From: Symbiodinium natans
Lineage: Eukaryota > Sar > Dinophyceae > Suessiales > Symbiodiniaceae
Reading direction: 5' to 3'
Length of the DNA: 64,000 nt
Assembly: GCA_905221605.1 (NCBI GenBank)
Contig: CAJNDS010002389.1
Location: forward strand, 1-64,000
A model generated the notes under the pieces. That model did no database searches and was not told where the DNA came from. It saw only the letters and a list, made by a program, of their open reading frames with translations. Within the stretch, counting starts at the first letter, position 1. Each line of letters opens with the position of its first letter. Positions 22,967 through 35,057 of this stretch are shown here, one piece after another. A program made the position numbers and the translations under genes.

Positions 22967-25189
22967 GACGTTAGTTTCGCTCGGAACCAACTTGACCCGA
23001 ACTCCAAGCCCTCAAGCCAAAAATCGCGAAACCATGACTTCTGGAAACTCGCAACTTAGAACCCTGAGTACGCTCATGACTTTCTCAAAGATCCATGGCC
23101 CGCCATAAAACAAAGCACGATTCCGGACCACAACCTACAAATCAAAAGCGCAACGCAAAGATCCTGGAGCATCGAATTTCCAGACCACAGTTCGCAAATC
23201 ACGAGCGCCAACCAAAAAACAGCAGAAGCAAACCACAATGTATACAACACAGGCGCAACATCAAGCGTCCCAAGTGCAGGCTTCGGGCACGAGAAGGATT
23301 TCCCGAACTTGGTGCATCTTCTCGTGCTTGCTTTTGTTGTGCGATTGAGGTCACCCAGCTGCAATGACCATGAAAGGAAATCGTTAAGTTCCTCAAGCGA
23401 CCTTGAGGCCAATGCCTGGAACATACTTAAAACGCACTTAAGCGCACCTTGTGAAAGCCGAAAGTGTTCCCAGGAGGGGCCACTGCTGTAAAGAATGGCG
23501 CCTGAACAAACAGTTGAAGTCTCAGGGCGTGATGAATCAAGAGTTCTACCGGGCTGGTAGTGACACCGTTGGCAGAGACAGCTCCTGGCTTATCATAAAC
23601 CCCCCTTGTTCGAAAGTATTAGAGGCCTCTTGGCACATCTGGCTTTTGGTCCTCACCCCATCCAATATTTTCCCACACTGGCACCGGTGCCTTGGCAGGC
23701 TTCCTGGCACCTGGTGCACGCGCGGCACCTGGCGCCGAAGAGGCCCTGGCATGACTCATATTTTGGCATAAGACTTTCTTCGGGAATTGGGGAGGCAGCG
23801 TGCTTCTCTGAGGGGCAGAGGCCAGGTTCTGCGGCTTAACGCCTGAACTTAAGGGCTTTTTTGAGGGCAGTAGGAAGCCCCATAGAGAACCCCTCTTAAC
23901 AAGCAAAGTAAGCAACTTCTCTGCTGCCCCGATAGTGTGTTGAACACGTTCCGCCCCCCGCCCCCGCCCGCGCCTCGAGGAGCTTCTGCTTATCGAGGTT
24001 GCGGATCCAGGACCTTAAGGTGTGGCCGTTGGGGAGTTTATGCATTGACAGATCAAAGTCCGACGCAGTTGCGACTCGTTCAGAGTGGCTGCAGCGCGTG
24101 CGAGACGGTATGCAGCGGAGAAAGCGCAAGATTCATTCATTGCACATCATTCTTGCCTGTGCGGACGGCATCATGGTCAAAGCCAAATTTTGGCTTCACT
24201 GGCCCGGGCCCCGGTTCTGGATGGATTGGTTTTCCACTGCTTGGATGAATTTTAGCACTCCATGGGGGATATCATGACTATTTCATTCGGGTGTGTGCAA
24301 GGCAGAAGATGCTCAGCGAAGGGGTTTGAAGCGCCTCATTGCAAGTCATCCTCCCTCACGTTGTGTACGAGCAATGAAGTGACACCCTCGGTTGCTGTGG
24401 AAGATATGCCTGTGCGTCCCTGGGCATGCTGCACCTCCTCCTCCTCTTCAAAAAATCCCCCCCACCCGCTGCAAGGCCCCGCATGAACCTGTCAAACAAA
24501 CCTTTTCCATCCTTTGACAGCCACCACGTCACCACAGCTTTATCATGTAAAGCTTTCGCAAGTACAAAGTAGGACCTAAACCCCACAAGTCACAGTGCCC
24601 CTCGTCTGAGTTGGTCCACCTCTCGCATGACCGGCCACCGACGTGGGCCAGAGTTCAACTCGGGCGGCCCGTGGCTGCCTCCAATGTTGAGCTTCGTTTC
24701 CAGTTCTGAGGCAATGAGTCCCTTTGAGGGCTGAAGGTCCTACGTCCTACGCCGTCGCTGATGGTTCCTGATGGCTTGAAAGCCCCAAACCCAGAAACCC
24801 TCAGCTAAGATACACATCGGCTCCCAACCTTCGCACGGGCGTGGGCTTCCGGATGTCCGCCTGGAACACATAGGGTCTGAGGTTTAGAGTCTACAGCCTT
24901 GGGGTAGGAGAGGCGTATTTGCAGAGCCAAAGAATGTTCAGCTTTTCGGATGGTACATAGGTCGCCTTTGAGAAATGAAAGGTTGACACCAAATCGAGCA
25001 TACGGTACCCAGCGGAACTGAAACCTCCAATGACTGCTGCAAATCCTGGCTATTAAATGGAACCCTGCAGAATCATGCTAGCATCCCCTACGCCCGCATA
25101 CCTCAACCTCAACCGTTAGACCGAAAGCTCTGCAACCAGAATCTTCACATGACCTGTTATATGTAGCCTGTTCGGAACACCCTCTTGCC
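22967..25189. other. Mostly unassigned stretch
   Basis: Unique DNA after the tandem repeat. Two adjacent related blocks of about 60 bp (ccggaccacaacctacaaatc at 23122 and ccagaccacagttcgcaaatc near 23181) form a small imperfect duplication. One candidate exon is listed separately; the remaining open frames are unconvincing. Confidence 0.4.
23999..24277 (+). CDS. Candidate exon, unknown product
   Basis: The plus-strand frame reads about 90 codons with a basic central helix-like part (SEWLQRVRDGMQRRKRKIH) and a Trp-rich tail. The minus strand at 23896-24129 has another protein-like frame, so the assignment is weak. No family recognised. Confidence 0.22.
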   Translation: MRIQDLKVWPLGSLCIDRSKSDAVATRSEWLQRVRDGMQRRKRKIHSLHIILACADGIMVKAKFWLHWPGPRFWMDWFSTAWMNFSTPWGIS

Positions 25190-26179
25190 TTGCCACCCGC
25201 ATCAGCTGTTGACTTGGCGCTCCTGCAAGACACAGGTGCTTCCATGCAAATTGTCTCAAGCTTAGGGCCCCTCAGGTTCTCAACGGATTTTGCGGCTGCA
25301 ACCCACCCGAGGCCGACATGCGCCGAGGTGAAGCTGATGGGAACTCTTGTCGTGCAACTGCAATGGAAGGAGTTCTGTACGGGCACACGGTTGCATCTGC
25401 ATCTCCATTCCATTCCGTTTTTCGTTTGCTTTCATTTCTCGCACCGGCAAGCTGTTAAACCGTCGACTCGATTGCCTGCCAACACGCGAATCTTCTCTAA
25501 GTCTCCTGTCGAATTTGTGCAGTGGAACAAAGAACACATTAAACTAAACGTGAGGGAATACCAAACTTACATAAACTTACCAGACCACGAGCCCAGGACC
25601 ATCCCTTCATGCTCCTGCAGCCGGCATCTGCGGCCTGGCTTGAAACCTACTGAGCACTAGCTTAGGGGGCCCATTTTTGGTGGGTGGCTTTGTGACTTTG
25701 TGAACTGCGGAGCCAGGAAGGTGGCTCCTGGCCCTTAACGCCCACCACGCGTATGTATATGTATATATATATATACACATATGTACAAACAAGGTGGGGG
25801 TCTAGCGTTACCTGTCAGCACTCACACTCCAATCTCCGGCAGCTTTCTGAAGCTCTCAAGTTTTGGAGGAGACGCCGCGCGAGGCTTTGGCCCCGCTCGC
25901 TTGGTCACCTTGCAGGGCAGTTCCAAGAGGGTTCAGAAAGCTTGGAGGCTTTAGGGTTGCGGGGCTTTTCACAGGGTTTGAGGTTTGGGGCTGAAGGTGT
26001 AGGCATCAAATTTGGAGTGATAGAGTTTGCAGTTTAGGCCATCAGGCATTCACGAATGATTTAAGATCGTCCCTCATTGGATCCTCCCTCAACCACAGCC
26101 CAAGGCCTTGGTTCAAAGCCGCCCGAAAGGCTAGCTTCAAGAACCGAAGCTTTCACTTTCTGTCTCTTCCCGTGTCGCT

Positions 26180-26402
26180 GCCTCGCACTCTCTCTCTCTC
26201 GCCCTCTCTCTCTCTCGCCCCTCCTCTTCCTGCTCCTCCTCCTGCTCATCCTCCTCCTCCTGCTTCTCCTCCTCCTCATTCTGCTTCAAGGACATGGCGG
26301 AGTGGCCCCTCCCACATGCACTGACGCGAAACCAACGCTCTCCCTCTCCCTCTCCCTCTCCCTCTGCCTCTCCCTCTCTCTCTCTCTCTCTCGCTCGCTC
26401 CG
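26180..26402 (+). repeat. Polypyrimidine tract (CT)n / (CCTCCT)n / (CCCTCT)n
   Basis: Two CT-rich blocks (26180-26270 and 26335-26402) separated by about 60 bp of ordinary sequence. The runs give Arg-Glu or Ser-Leu artefact peptides in the overlapping frames and could form triplex DNA. Confidence 0.92.
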
Positions 26403-27095
26403 TGGTGAGTGAAGGTGTTCGGATTCTGAAAACGGACTGCCATGACAAATTTGCCATCTTGAGTGGTCTGTCAGCAGATGTGCCGCCGCAGCGTGGTGTT
26501 GCCAAAATCGTGTGATGGCATGGCGAGATAGATTTGCGTTCACCATTTCAGAAGATACGGCGGCACAGCGAAGCACTGATATCCATTTGCAAAGGTGACT
26601 TCCGGCCAGTGCACCGTCATGCACGTGCTGTCCGGAACAAGGCTTGATGCTGATAGAGAGCCAGATGGTGTGATACTTGGCCGAGGTATGCCAACCCCCG
26701 GGGTACGAGTGCTCGGGACTTGGGACGCTCATGTGAAGATTGGGCAAGTCAACCTCGTACTGAAAAATTCGTGCCGGGGCCTGCGGCCAGCACATTGTGG
26801 TCAAGCAGCAGCTCGTCGTCTGTGTGGTGGGGCGTGGCTCGGGTCAATGCGGAAGTGTCTTCGACGGACTTACTGAAGGACAATGACAATGGCACAAGAG
26901 GCAACCTTGTCGAATGGCATGCGCGAGTCACTGTGAGACTGAAGCTTGGTTCTGTTCAAGTACTGTGTAGAAGTGACAATGGCGGCAGTGTTTCTAGATG
27001 ACCAGCGCTGCTTTCACAAGTGGAAGGGCCACCCTCCACAGTAATACTGGCATGCAGAGATTCTGATGCCTGGGGCCAAGCGACGAAGAGAGCAT

Positions 27096-27308
27096 TCAGG
27101 GCTCGCCATAGCCATAACGCTCATGATAGCCGGAATGATGTTGAGTATTGCCAAGGTAGCCTTGCCGCCTTGCCGGCTCGGAAGCCGAAGTAGAGTGTAG
27201 ACAGGGCATGCGATCATCGATGTCACCTTTCAGCCGAGCGTGCGGCTTTGGAGTTAGCAGCTCCCAAATTTTTCGATGTGGTGTAGAATCGAATTCTGGG
27301 ATCTTCAT
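27096..27308 (-). CDS. Candidate exon, unknown product
   Basis: A 70-codon minus-strand frame with ordinary polar composition (IPEFDSTPHRKIWELL, then GYHERYGYGEP). The neighbouring minus frame at 27014-27226 is also open and would encode a hydrophobic segment (KATLAILNIIPAIMSVMAMA), so the true reading frame is unclear. No family recognised. Confidence 0.2.
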   Translation of the reverse strand: MKIPEFDSTPHRKIWELLTPKPHARLKGDIDDRMPCLHSTSASEPARRQGYLGNTQHHSGYHERYGYGEP

Positions 27309-28683
27309 CTGCGTGCGACTTTTTCCATTCCATGGTCAGACCGGCTTTGACTTTCCTGAACTGACTTCCACTTTCATTCGTTCTTTCCTCGCTCAAGACT
27401 CGAAGCCTGTGGCAGGCTGGAACCCGGGCACTTCTTCATCACCATACCCTTCAACCTGCTGCAGACCCCAAAGACGAGTAAAAATCCTATCGGAGAGGGA
27501 CCTCTCGACCTACTACAGCCCTTGACGCCTCACGTGCTCGCTTCGACGCCTCACTCGCAGAGCACGCGAAGCTGAGAAGGTCCTTTTCAAGCTTCAGGGC
27601 TCTCATAGAAATGCTACTTGTGCTATTTGTGCTTTGAGGCTTGGGCATTTCGGAGTGCAGGGTTAGGGTTCATATCCTGAAAAACACATGCACACTTGCT
27701 TTCATCAAGCTGAGGACTACATACGAATTTTGGGCCCCTACTCACCAGCCAACTTGTCAAATTTCTACTTCCACCCTTTCACTGATTCTCGCCATAAACC
27801 CTAAGGCAAAACTCCTCCCTGAAGTCTAATCCCCTAAACCCTCCCTCCAAGCCTAGACCTACACCCTAAGACCGAAGTCCCACTCTGGGGGGTTGGGCGG
27901 GGAGAAGGCTCAAATGCGACACCTTCCCTGACACAATAAGGGGTGGGTTCTAAAACTTGCTTGGTTCCGCAAGGGGGCGTGCAGAAAGGGATGAATTTAA
28001 AGCTTCTTATGGATCCACTCCGCACCCTGATTGACCACTTCATGCGGGGGTGAGGAACCACCATGGGCCCCAGTGAGCTCTTAGTGAGCCCCACATGCCC
28101 AAACCTGTGCACTATCCTTGCCACCAGGGGTCCGCTGCAGCTTGCGCTCGTTGGTGAGACGAGTTGCTTTGGTGTCGTAAGAAAGCCTGATAGAAACAAG
28201 GAATTCAGGATGAGGGATTCATGAGCTTGACGCGGCCCAAAAGGCCAAAAGGTGTAATTCGCCGCCGGGGTACAGCGTCATTCCCCAGGAATCCAAGCGA
28301 AAGATGGAAGCGATCGTGACGAACCTACCCAGAAAAGCCCAGCTAAGTTCCAAAATCCTAAAGGCAGGCCCAAAATGCACAAAAACTGAAGCCGAGCTTG
28401 TGAGCCCAACCTGAGTCAATGCCGCACAGTGCTGCCCGGCCACCGACACGACACTCGCGCCCTGATTGCGGCAAGGTTCCAGGCCGCGGGAAGATCCTCC
28501 GCTTTCAGCTACAAGGCGTTTTTGAATTTAAGGCGCGGGTTTACAGCTTCCTCTATGATGTTACGTGCCCATACGTGCCATGTGTGTCTGCCTTTGAAGC
28601 GAATACTGTGAGCAGTGGAAGCAAGAGTTTCCAGTTTCAACTTCGATTGCAGCAGTAAACATCCGGGCTAGCTTGGCGCTGCC

Positions 28684-29314
28684 TCAGCTAGCATTTGTCC
28701 GGAAGGCACGGTTTTTGGCCTTCCAGAACGGGTAGAGTGTGCACCCGGAAAAAATGGCAGATGTAAGCGCAAAGGCAGCCGTGCGTGTGATTGCAGCAAT
28801 TAGAACGAATGCGGCCATTATGCAAGCTGGTACAACCAACACACCAAGGCTGAAGATCCAATCCAGCACGCAGCATGCTTGCTTCTTGCAGACTTGGTAA
28901 GCCAATGCGACACCTAGCACTATGATGCTAGGTATCGCCAATAGCCACCATGCCAGTGCATCAAAGGAAGATGACACCGCAATGCTCATGTCACCGACGG
29001 CGAGACGGTAAGCCACGCGATCCAAGAACAGCCACACCACCGGACTAGAAGCCACGACGATTTGTTGGTACAGGTAAACTGGACTAGTCAGCTGTCGAAG
29101 CAGCGTTGCCCTAACATGCCCTTGCACCAGGTTCTCGAAGTCAGTATTGCTTCCAAACCAGATGCCAATGCATGTCAGCTTGATGTCACGGTCGCAAGGA
29201 ATGGGTGCGCCGGTTACTTTGTCCACGTGGTTCACAGTGCAGCACCAGCATTTCGCATCGTTGATGTGGAACTTGACGAGTTGCTGCTGCAGCGTGTCCA
29301 GGTTGGAACAGAAG
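28684..29314 (-). CDS. 3' exon of a dinoflagellate-type multi-pass membrane protein
   Basis: About 210 codons ending at a TGA near 28684. It starts with a Leu/Gln-rich stretch (LDTLQQQLVKF), then a Cys-rich segment (DAKCWCCTVNH), then IPCDRDIKLTCIGIWFGS and a FENLV helix. After this come four or more hydrophobic segments (VYLYQQIVVASSPVVWLFL, WWLLAIPSIIVLGVALAY, FSLGVLVVPACIMAAFVLI and ITRTAAFALTSAIFSG). The order Cys-rich segment, PCDR, WFGS, then membrane helices matches a large family of uncharacterised dinoflagellate membrane proteins as I remember it. A possible splice acceptor is ccatag, read on the minus strand at 29320-29315. The open frame upstream of this point only translates a minisatellite. 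Function unknown; a plasma- or organelle-membrane location is inferred. Confidence 0.65.
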
Positions 29315-29389
29315 CTATGGCCAACGTGGGCAAGGCAAAAGAAAGATGGGAACGGTGGGAATGGCGAGCTAAATGTTGGGTGGAAATAA

Positions 29390-30130
29390 ATGTCAGGTAA
29401 TGGTGAGGATGGGTGAGTCGATGTCAGGTGGTGGGTGAGGGTTGCGTATAGTGGTGGGAACGCTCGGCGGATGGTGGCGGGTGGTGGTGGATATGGGCAG
29501 TGGGGTAGGTGGGCGGTAGAGAATGGTTGGTACTGGTGGACTATGGGAGAATGGCGGAAATGGTGGGTACATGGTGGCGGGCACTGGCGGGTAAGGGGGG
29601 CATGGTGGAAATGGCGGGAATGGTCGAGAAAGTCTGGTACTAGCGGGAAAGGGGGGAATGGTGGAAATGGTGAAAATGGCGGGTTTTTGGATGTCTGGAA
29701 GTGGCGCGTAGTGATACGAATCGTGGGATTGCGGGCGATGAATAGTGTGTAATGGTGGGATGGGGACTGCAATATGGGCGGGAAACGGTGAGAATGATGG
29801 TTTATGGTGCGGCGGGGAATGGTCTTCCATGGTGGGTGGAAATGGAATGCTGGGAATGGTGTGCGGGGGCGTGTGTCGGGTAATGGTGGGAATGGGGTAG
29901 ACTGGCGTGGGCGGCAATATGGTGGGAAATGGGAAACATGGTTTTGCACGCTGGGTCATAATGAGTAGCAGAGGCAAGGGTGCGACTTGCAAGGAATATT
30001 GGCAAGGTATGGTAGGAGTGGTGGGGAATGGTGGGGAGGAGGAAGAAGGTGACTAATAGTAAGTATGGAGTATGGATCGCACGGTATGGCATGGTGTGAG
30101 GGGAGCGGGGGGATGGGGGGGCGGGGTGTC
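29390..30130 (+). repeat. GGTGGGAATGG-type minisatellite within a putative intron
   Basis: About 740 bp of irregular units built on ggtgggaatgg, atggcgggaa and similar words. It lies between the two membrane-protein exons on the opposite strand. On the minus strand it translates as Pro/His-rich sequence (PPFPPFPPFP) with no stop for 200 codons, which explains the long apparent N-terminal extension of the downstream exon. Confidence 0.88.
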
Positions 30131-30282
30131 GGTGGGAATAACCTCAAAATAACGAAAATAACGGGGGGCGCCGTGAGAATTAGCTGCCAAACCTGGGGAT
30201 AAGAATGCCAATAGGTGGAATAAGGAATGGAACCCTCTGAATGCCCTGAAGAAAACCGCAGAATAAACCCCGAAAAGCCCTG

Positions 30283-30582
30283 CTAAATCCTTGGCCGGCC
30301 CAGAAAGAATAAGGAAAAAAAAATCAGTACAAAAATGAATACGCAGCCCTGAAGGATCCCTATGTCACATTGACTGAGGAACGGTGGCAGGCAAGACCCC
30401 CTCTGCAGGATGAAGCCCAGGAGGGCTCCCATGCCGCAAGCCACGGCAACAGCGGCACAGTTCAAGTACCATGCCGTGACATACTTCATCCAAGCAGAGG
30501 TGTGCCAGCTGTGGGACCAGAACTCGTCAATGCGTGCTGTGGCGCGACTGAGTTTGTATTGTCCCGGCTTCCTCCCACGCAT
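30283..30582 (-). CDS. 5' exon of the same membrane-protein family
   Basis: A 99-codon ATG-initiated frame on the minus strand. Residues about 10-35 read YKLSRATARIDEFWSHSW and then a short WHTSAWMKY motif; the DEFWSHSW core is typical of the N-terminal part of these dinoflagellate proteins. Two hydrophobic segments follow (LNCAAVAVACGMGALLGFIL and CVFIFVLIFFSLFFLG), and the frame then stops. In relatives as I recall them, a segment with a D..CI.Q.D motif and a WC.FELA motif follows before the Cys-rich part. I find neither on the minus strand between here and 29314. Either small exons were missed or the gene is broken. An intron donor such as gtattc (about 30332) is possible. Confidence 0.62.
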   Translation of the reverse strand: MRGRKPGQYKLSRATARIDEFWSHSWHTSAWMKYVTAWYLNCAAVAVACGMGALLGFILQRGSCLPPFLSQCDIGILQGCVFIFVLIFFSLFFLGRPRI

Positions 30583-33500
30583 CGCTTGCCCACTCCAATG
30601 ATTTCGGGCCTGGTGGCCTTCATGCTGGCTACCATGTCCACGATCCAGTCATTCACGATCCAGTCATCACAGGGCTCGCTTGCTTGCTCGCTTGCTTGTG
30701 GTGAACCGGGTGCCTGTGGCGAATCCCAGCCATCACAAATTTCTAATGCCCAAGCGGCCCAAGCGGGCCTTCTGTTGGATCGGCATGCCCAAGCGTGCCT
30801 TCGTTTGGATCGTCTTGCAACCCGAAGGTCGTCGGTGAAGCCATGGTGCAACGCGTGCTCAGGCTTACGTACCACACTCTTGATGTCTTCGGGAGACCCT
30901 CACAGTGTTCGCCTAAATCATGTAAAGACGAAAGTGCCCACAAGCCTTTCGAAGTTCAAACCCTAAACCCAAAGGCCCTAAAACGTGACTGCCATGCTAC
31001 GAACTTTACCATGTTGACTGATCCTCGACCTACTGGCAACACGCTGTTGGGGGTCTTGGGTTTGAACCTTGAGAAATTAGGGTGTAAATGTTTAATGTAG
31101 GGGCGGGAAAAAAACCTTTCACAGGTTGAGGCAGAACAGCTCTCCTCCATCGCTGGAGGGCGCGCGCCTAGGTGTGGGGACCTGAACACGTTGCCATCCG
31201 CCGACACGTCGATGTGCACTTCTACTCTTTAAGGCCTCATTTCGAGCGCATGTGAAATGTCTTCCATCAGCTCGGAGCAGAACGTGCCAGAACTATGACC
31301 TGAAAGGGCAGCCATGCTGCTACTAACGACATCTGCTATGTGACCTAAGTGGTGGCGCCTCATCGTCTGCCTGGGTCGAGGTGACTGCTGTGAAGTCCTG
31401 AGAGCAAGGTTTGGTGAGGCTTGGGGGGACTCGTATTGGGGAAACACTACGGGAGTCATCCCTCATCAGTCAAAGATGAACTGAACTGGCGCAGAAGCCG
31501 ATGATACTTTCGGGGAGTCAGGTTAAAAAATGAAACGACTTAGTACTAGTTGCAACCAATTCAGGGCGACCCGAGTTTTAAGTCTCCCAAGCATTTGGCA
31601 GGTTAGAATGTAAAGGGTAGCAGCTTGGAGGGGATAGGAAAAGAGGCTGGTGTTGAGACGGAAAGCATGGGAGAGCTTCTGTAAAGCAGCCTAAGCATCC
31701 TAAGCCCATCCCAAACATCAGTATTTGTGGGTATAGCTCCTAACAACCAGCAAACACCCCCCCCCCCCCAAAAAAAAAAAAAAACATGTTCTTGAATGAT
31801 TGATGTTTGCGGTCCGGAAGAACAATAAGAAGATGTAACAAGCCTCAAAGGGAAGCAAAGCAACAACAGCATCACAATTTCAACGATAAGTAATGCAACG
31901 ATCCATGCGGCTTTCTGTCTTTTCTGCTACGAGTCTTGAGGTCCGGGCCCGGAGTTTTGTAATTGGCTGTTTTTATGTGCACTCCCTGGCCTGAATTGCC
32001 TCGCGAACTGGAGTGCGTTATGTGCTCAGTAAAGGCTGAGGCTTATGTTTGAGCAAACCACGCACAGAGTGCTGGGCCTCATTAACAAAACCGTTTTGCC
32101 TCTGTATCCTTCCACCTGCAGAGTTGCTCAGCCCCCATGCGTAAAGCTTCAAAGCATGGCAATAGCGAGTGAGCCCATACAACTGCTCACCCAAGCTGTT
32201 TGCTTCGTACTGAGCCCTTGAGGACCACCACTGTGGGACTGTGGTGCCTGTGCAGCACCTCCAAAGCCTCCAAACCTGGCAACCACCGTCAACCACCTCA
32301 TCTGCGATCGTCACCTCTGCCTACCGAATTCCTGCAGTTCCTGCAGATCCGATACCTTCAAAGCAGTTGATGCCTGGGACGTGTCCTTTCGAGTTCACGA
32401 CCTGCTTAGCCCATCAAAGCATTCGCATAAGGAAGAAGAGACGGCATACTGCTTTTTGCTGTTTACCTTCTCTCCTGGTTGCATTCGTTGTCTGTTGCAC
32501 GTTCACTTGAGTCTTGCAGCGCAGTGGCTCTTCACTACTGCCACCCAGTCCGCTTTCAAACACCGTATGCAACCTTTGATTTAGAACTTCAGCCAGGGTG
32601 CCAGCTGCTTCGGCCTAAGCTCCCTTAGCCGCTGGATGCCAGCGACACGCGGCGGCCCTGGCGCCTAGGCTGACGAGGCGCGAAGGAGGCACCGGCCAGC
32701 CCAAGCTTCCCCACACTGACTTGTGCCCATACAATCCCATGTATGAGCCCAGTAGCCCTGAACCATACAGTTTTCGATGGCAGAACAGCACAAGCCCTTT
32801 CATGCCCTTTGTGAGTCCAGGCTGCAGTCTTTGCTGACGCTGCGGATGCTGCGGCGGCGCAAGGAGTAGTTTGGAGTGACCGCCGAGGGGTTCGCACCTG
32901 GTACGGGTTTGCAGCTTTGGGCTTTTGACTTCAAGGCTGCGGGGTCGCAAGTCACAGGGTCAGATATCACACCAACTATAAGCCAGGCGCAAACACGAGT
33001 GAAAAGCAAGTTAGGACAACGCAACCCTTGCAACTTTCGAAGGTGCCTCTCCTCACGCCTATTGAACTAGCACAATCACGCTTAGTACATCCTCAGGCTT
33101 CTCTTTTCGTACACCAGCAGTCTCATGACAGTCTGTAAGTTAAACGTTGACAGAGCTTGCGAAAACCCTTGCGCAACGTGTTGATGAAGCTTCGAGCGTA
33201 TTGCGTGGGGTCTACATATATCTAAGTGACCCAACATGACGTTAACCATTGACCCATCTTACAAGCTTTGAATGAGAGATTGTTGCCTATCTTGGAGCGT
33301 CGGGGATCAGGCTTCTGATGTTAGTGGAAATGCGCTGCTCCAGTTCTGAAGCACAAGTTAGTACCCACAAGCGCCAGTGGTCGGCCCATAATCCCAAACT
33401 TAGACCCTTGCCCAAACCCGAAGCTGTTAAACCTTAAGCGCATGTCCTGAAAGAAAGGCTGCCCACCTGTTTGTACAGATAGCAAGCGGGCTTACGGGTT

Positions 33501-35024
33501 CTCAACTTATGGTTACTGTGCTTGATCAAACACAGGATGCTGTTCATTGTGTGCCTCTGTGGACTAGGCCCCAAAACTAAGCCCGAAGTCCAAACTGAAA
33601 CCTTGAATCGAAAGTAAAACCATCCCAACAAGTGCTCCTAAGCCTAAAAGCTTGGTCGCCCCAAACCTCAAGTATCCTGCGTGCCTTGACCACAGCAGGC
33701 GCGGAAGCTGGTGCAGAAACCGATGCGGAAGTTGAGGGCATTGAAACTCTGGAGCTGGAAGGTGTGGCCAAGTCCTCCGCATAGGCGCATGATAACTTTA
33801 AAGTCTGGGAGTCTGGGAGTGAGAGCTTGGAGTAAGGTTGAAGCCAGGGTGAAGGAGAGCTTGGCTGCCACGGCAGTGTGAACTCGTGGGTCCAAACGAC
33901 TTAATCCCCTGAATTCCCCAGCCCGAAGTAGGAGTTTGGGACACACCACGGCGTCGCCAACCGGTGAAGTACTAACCCATGAACATCAAAGCTTTGATGG
34001 CTTTGGGTCGAAACGTCCCTTGCATGGCACATGCATTGCACACGCATGCGCATCTAGGAAACGAGCTCCCAACTTCGAACCTCGGCAGAGAGCTGCTTCC
34101 GGAAGACGGAGATGTGGCGCTCCAAACGCTGGGCTTCGGTGTCGGGCACTCCTGCAGCTGTCGGACTTCAAGCTCTTGAAGTATCTTGAAGTGAATCTTG
34201 GCTGCTCTTCTGCCTCGTAGAGAGCTACGTTGGACTTGTGTAGGGGTTACGGAGCCTTAACAGTCTTTTTTTGGGGCTCTTCAGGGTTTTAGACCTGGGA
34301 ACTTCGGGTCTTGCAGAGCCTTGTGGGGCGAACGGTGGAAGTTGGTTGGGCGAACAGGGTTTCGGGGATAAACTGATGAGTTCATAGCAAGCATGATCCA
34401 TAATGTGGTGTACTGGTGCGTAAATAACAGACTGCATGGTGGGTGGTTCGGACTGGCTGCAAGGTGGCGTGCGGGCAACTCAATACCAACCATGCTCGCC
34501 TTAGACCAGTGCAGAATGATCCTGATTCGTGCGTGGATGAATTGGGAATGGGACATAACATAAGTTAATCATGGTTCGGGCATGGGTGCCACTCACTCAC
34601 TCACTCACTCACGGCTTGCGAAGAGTCTTCAAGCCGAGCAGGGGGACTTAGCCCCGGTGTGTTGGCAGGGATGCAACGAAACAAAGCAGGGCTCCAAGAA
34701 AAGTGCAAGGGCGGCAAGAGGCAGGTACGCGTATCGAGAAACTATCGACATGTGAGGGCTTCATCGTTAGTTCCCGTTGAAGCTTCTGAACATGTTGGCG
34801 TAAATGGCAAGGATTGAAGGACCAAACGCTTGGAAACTCTCGCTCACCCGGCTCCTATGGCTTTCAGCTGGTCGACATCACCGCGCAGAAGTGCAGATCC
34901 AGAAATGTCCTCGCGCTCTGGCGTTCTGGGATTAGGGGTATCCCTGCTCCCCTTAACCTCATTGCTGAGCGGCCTAAAGGCTCAAGGCGTTTTGAGGCTC
35001 CGCAAGTAGACCTCGAACCCTTTA
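30583..35024. other. Stretch without recognisable genes
   Basis: Unique mixed-composition DNA. It includes a C-run/A-run (about 31757-31785), a (CACT)n run at 34590-34612 and scattered degenerate gggtttagg words. Open frames of 60-110 codons occur on both strands and none is recognisable. The Cys/Trp-poor frame at 30370-30966 (+) is the shadow of the membrane-protein exon plus upstream sequence. Confidence 0.45.
34590..34612 (+). repeat. (CACT)n microsatellite
   Basis: About six perfect tetranucleotide copies. Confidence 0.95.
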
Positions 35025-35057
35025 TGTTCACGGACGTCCCCCAGACGTCCGTGAACA
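35025..35057. repeat. Perfect 14-bp inverted repeat with 5-base loop
   Basis: Arm tgttcacggacgtc (35025-35038), loop cccca, arm gacgtccgtgaaca (35044-35057). No T-run follows. It lies in an otherwise unassigned segment. It could be a protein-binding palindrome or a small foldback remnant. Confidence 0.9.

Larger units (their letters stand above)
25190..28683. other. Stretch with microsatellites and weak coding signal
   Basis: Contains an AT microsatellite (about 25752-25790), long CT-rich tracts (26180-26270 and 26335-26400) and degenerate telomere-like words at 27790-27880. Open frames at 25190-25660 (+) and 26595-27001 (+) are unremarkable. One candidate exon (27096-27308, minus) is listed separately. 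Confidence 0.4.

Noticed and set aside
29315-29949. Pro/His-rich N-terminal extension (about 200 residues) of the membrane-protein exon
   Set aside because: It is the minus-strand reading of the ggtgggaatgg minisatellite and starts at GTG; more likely intron.
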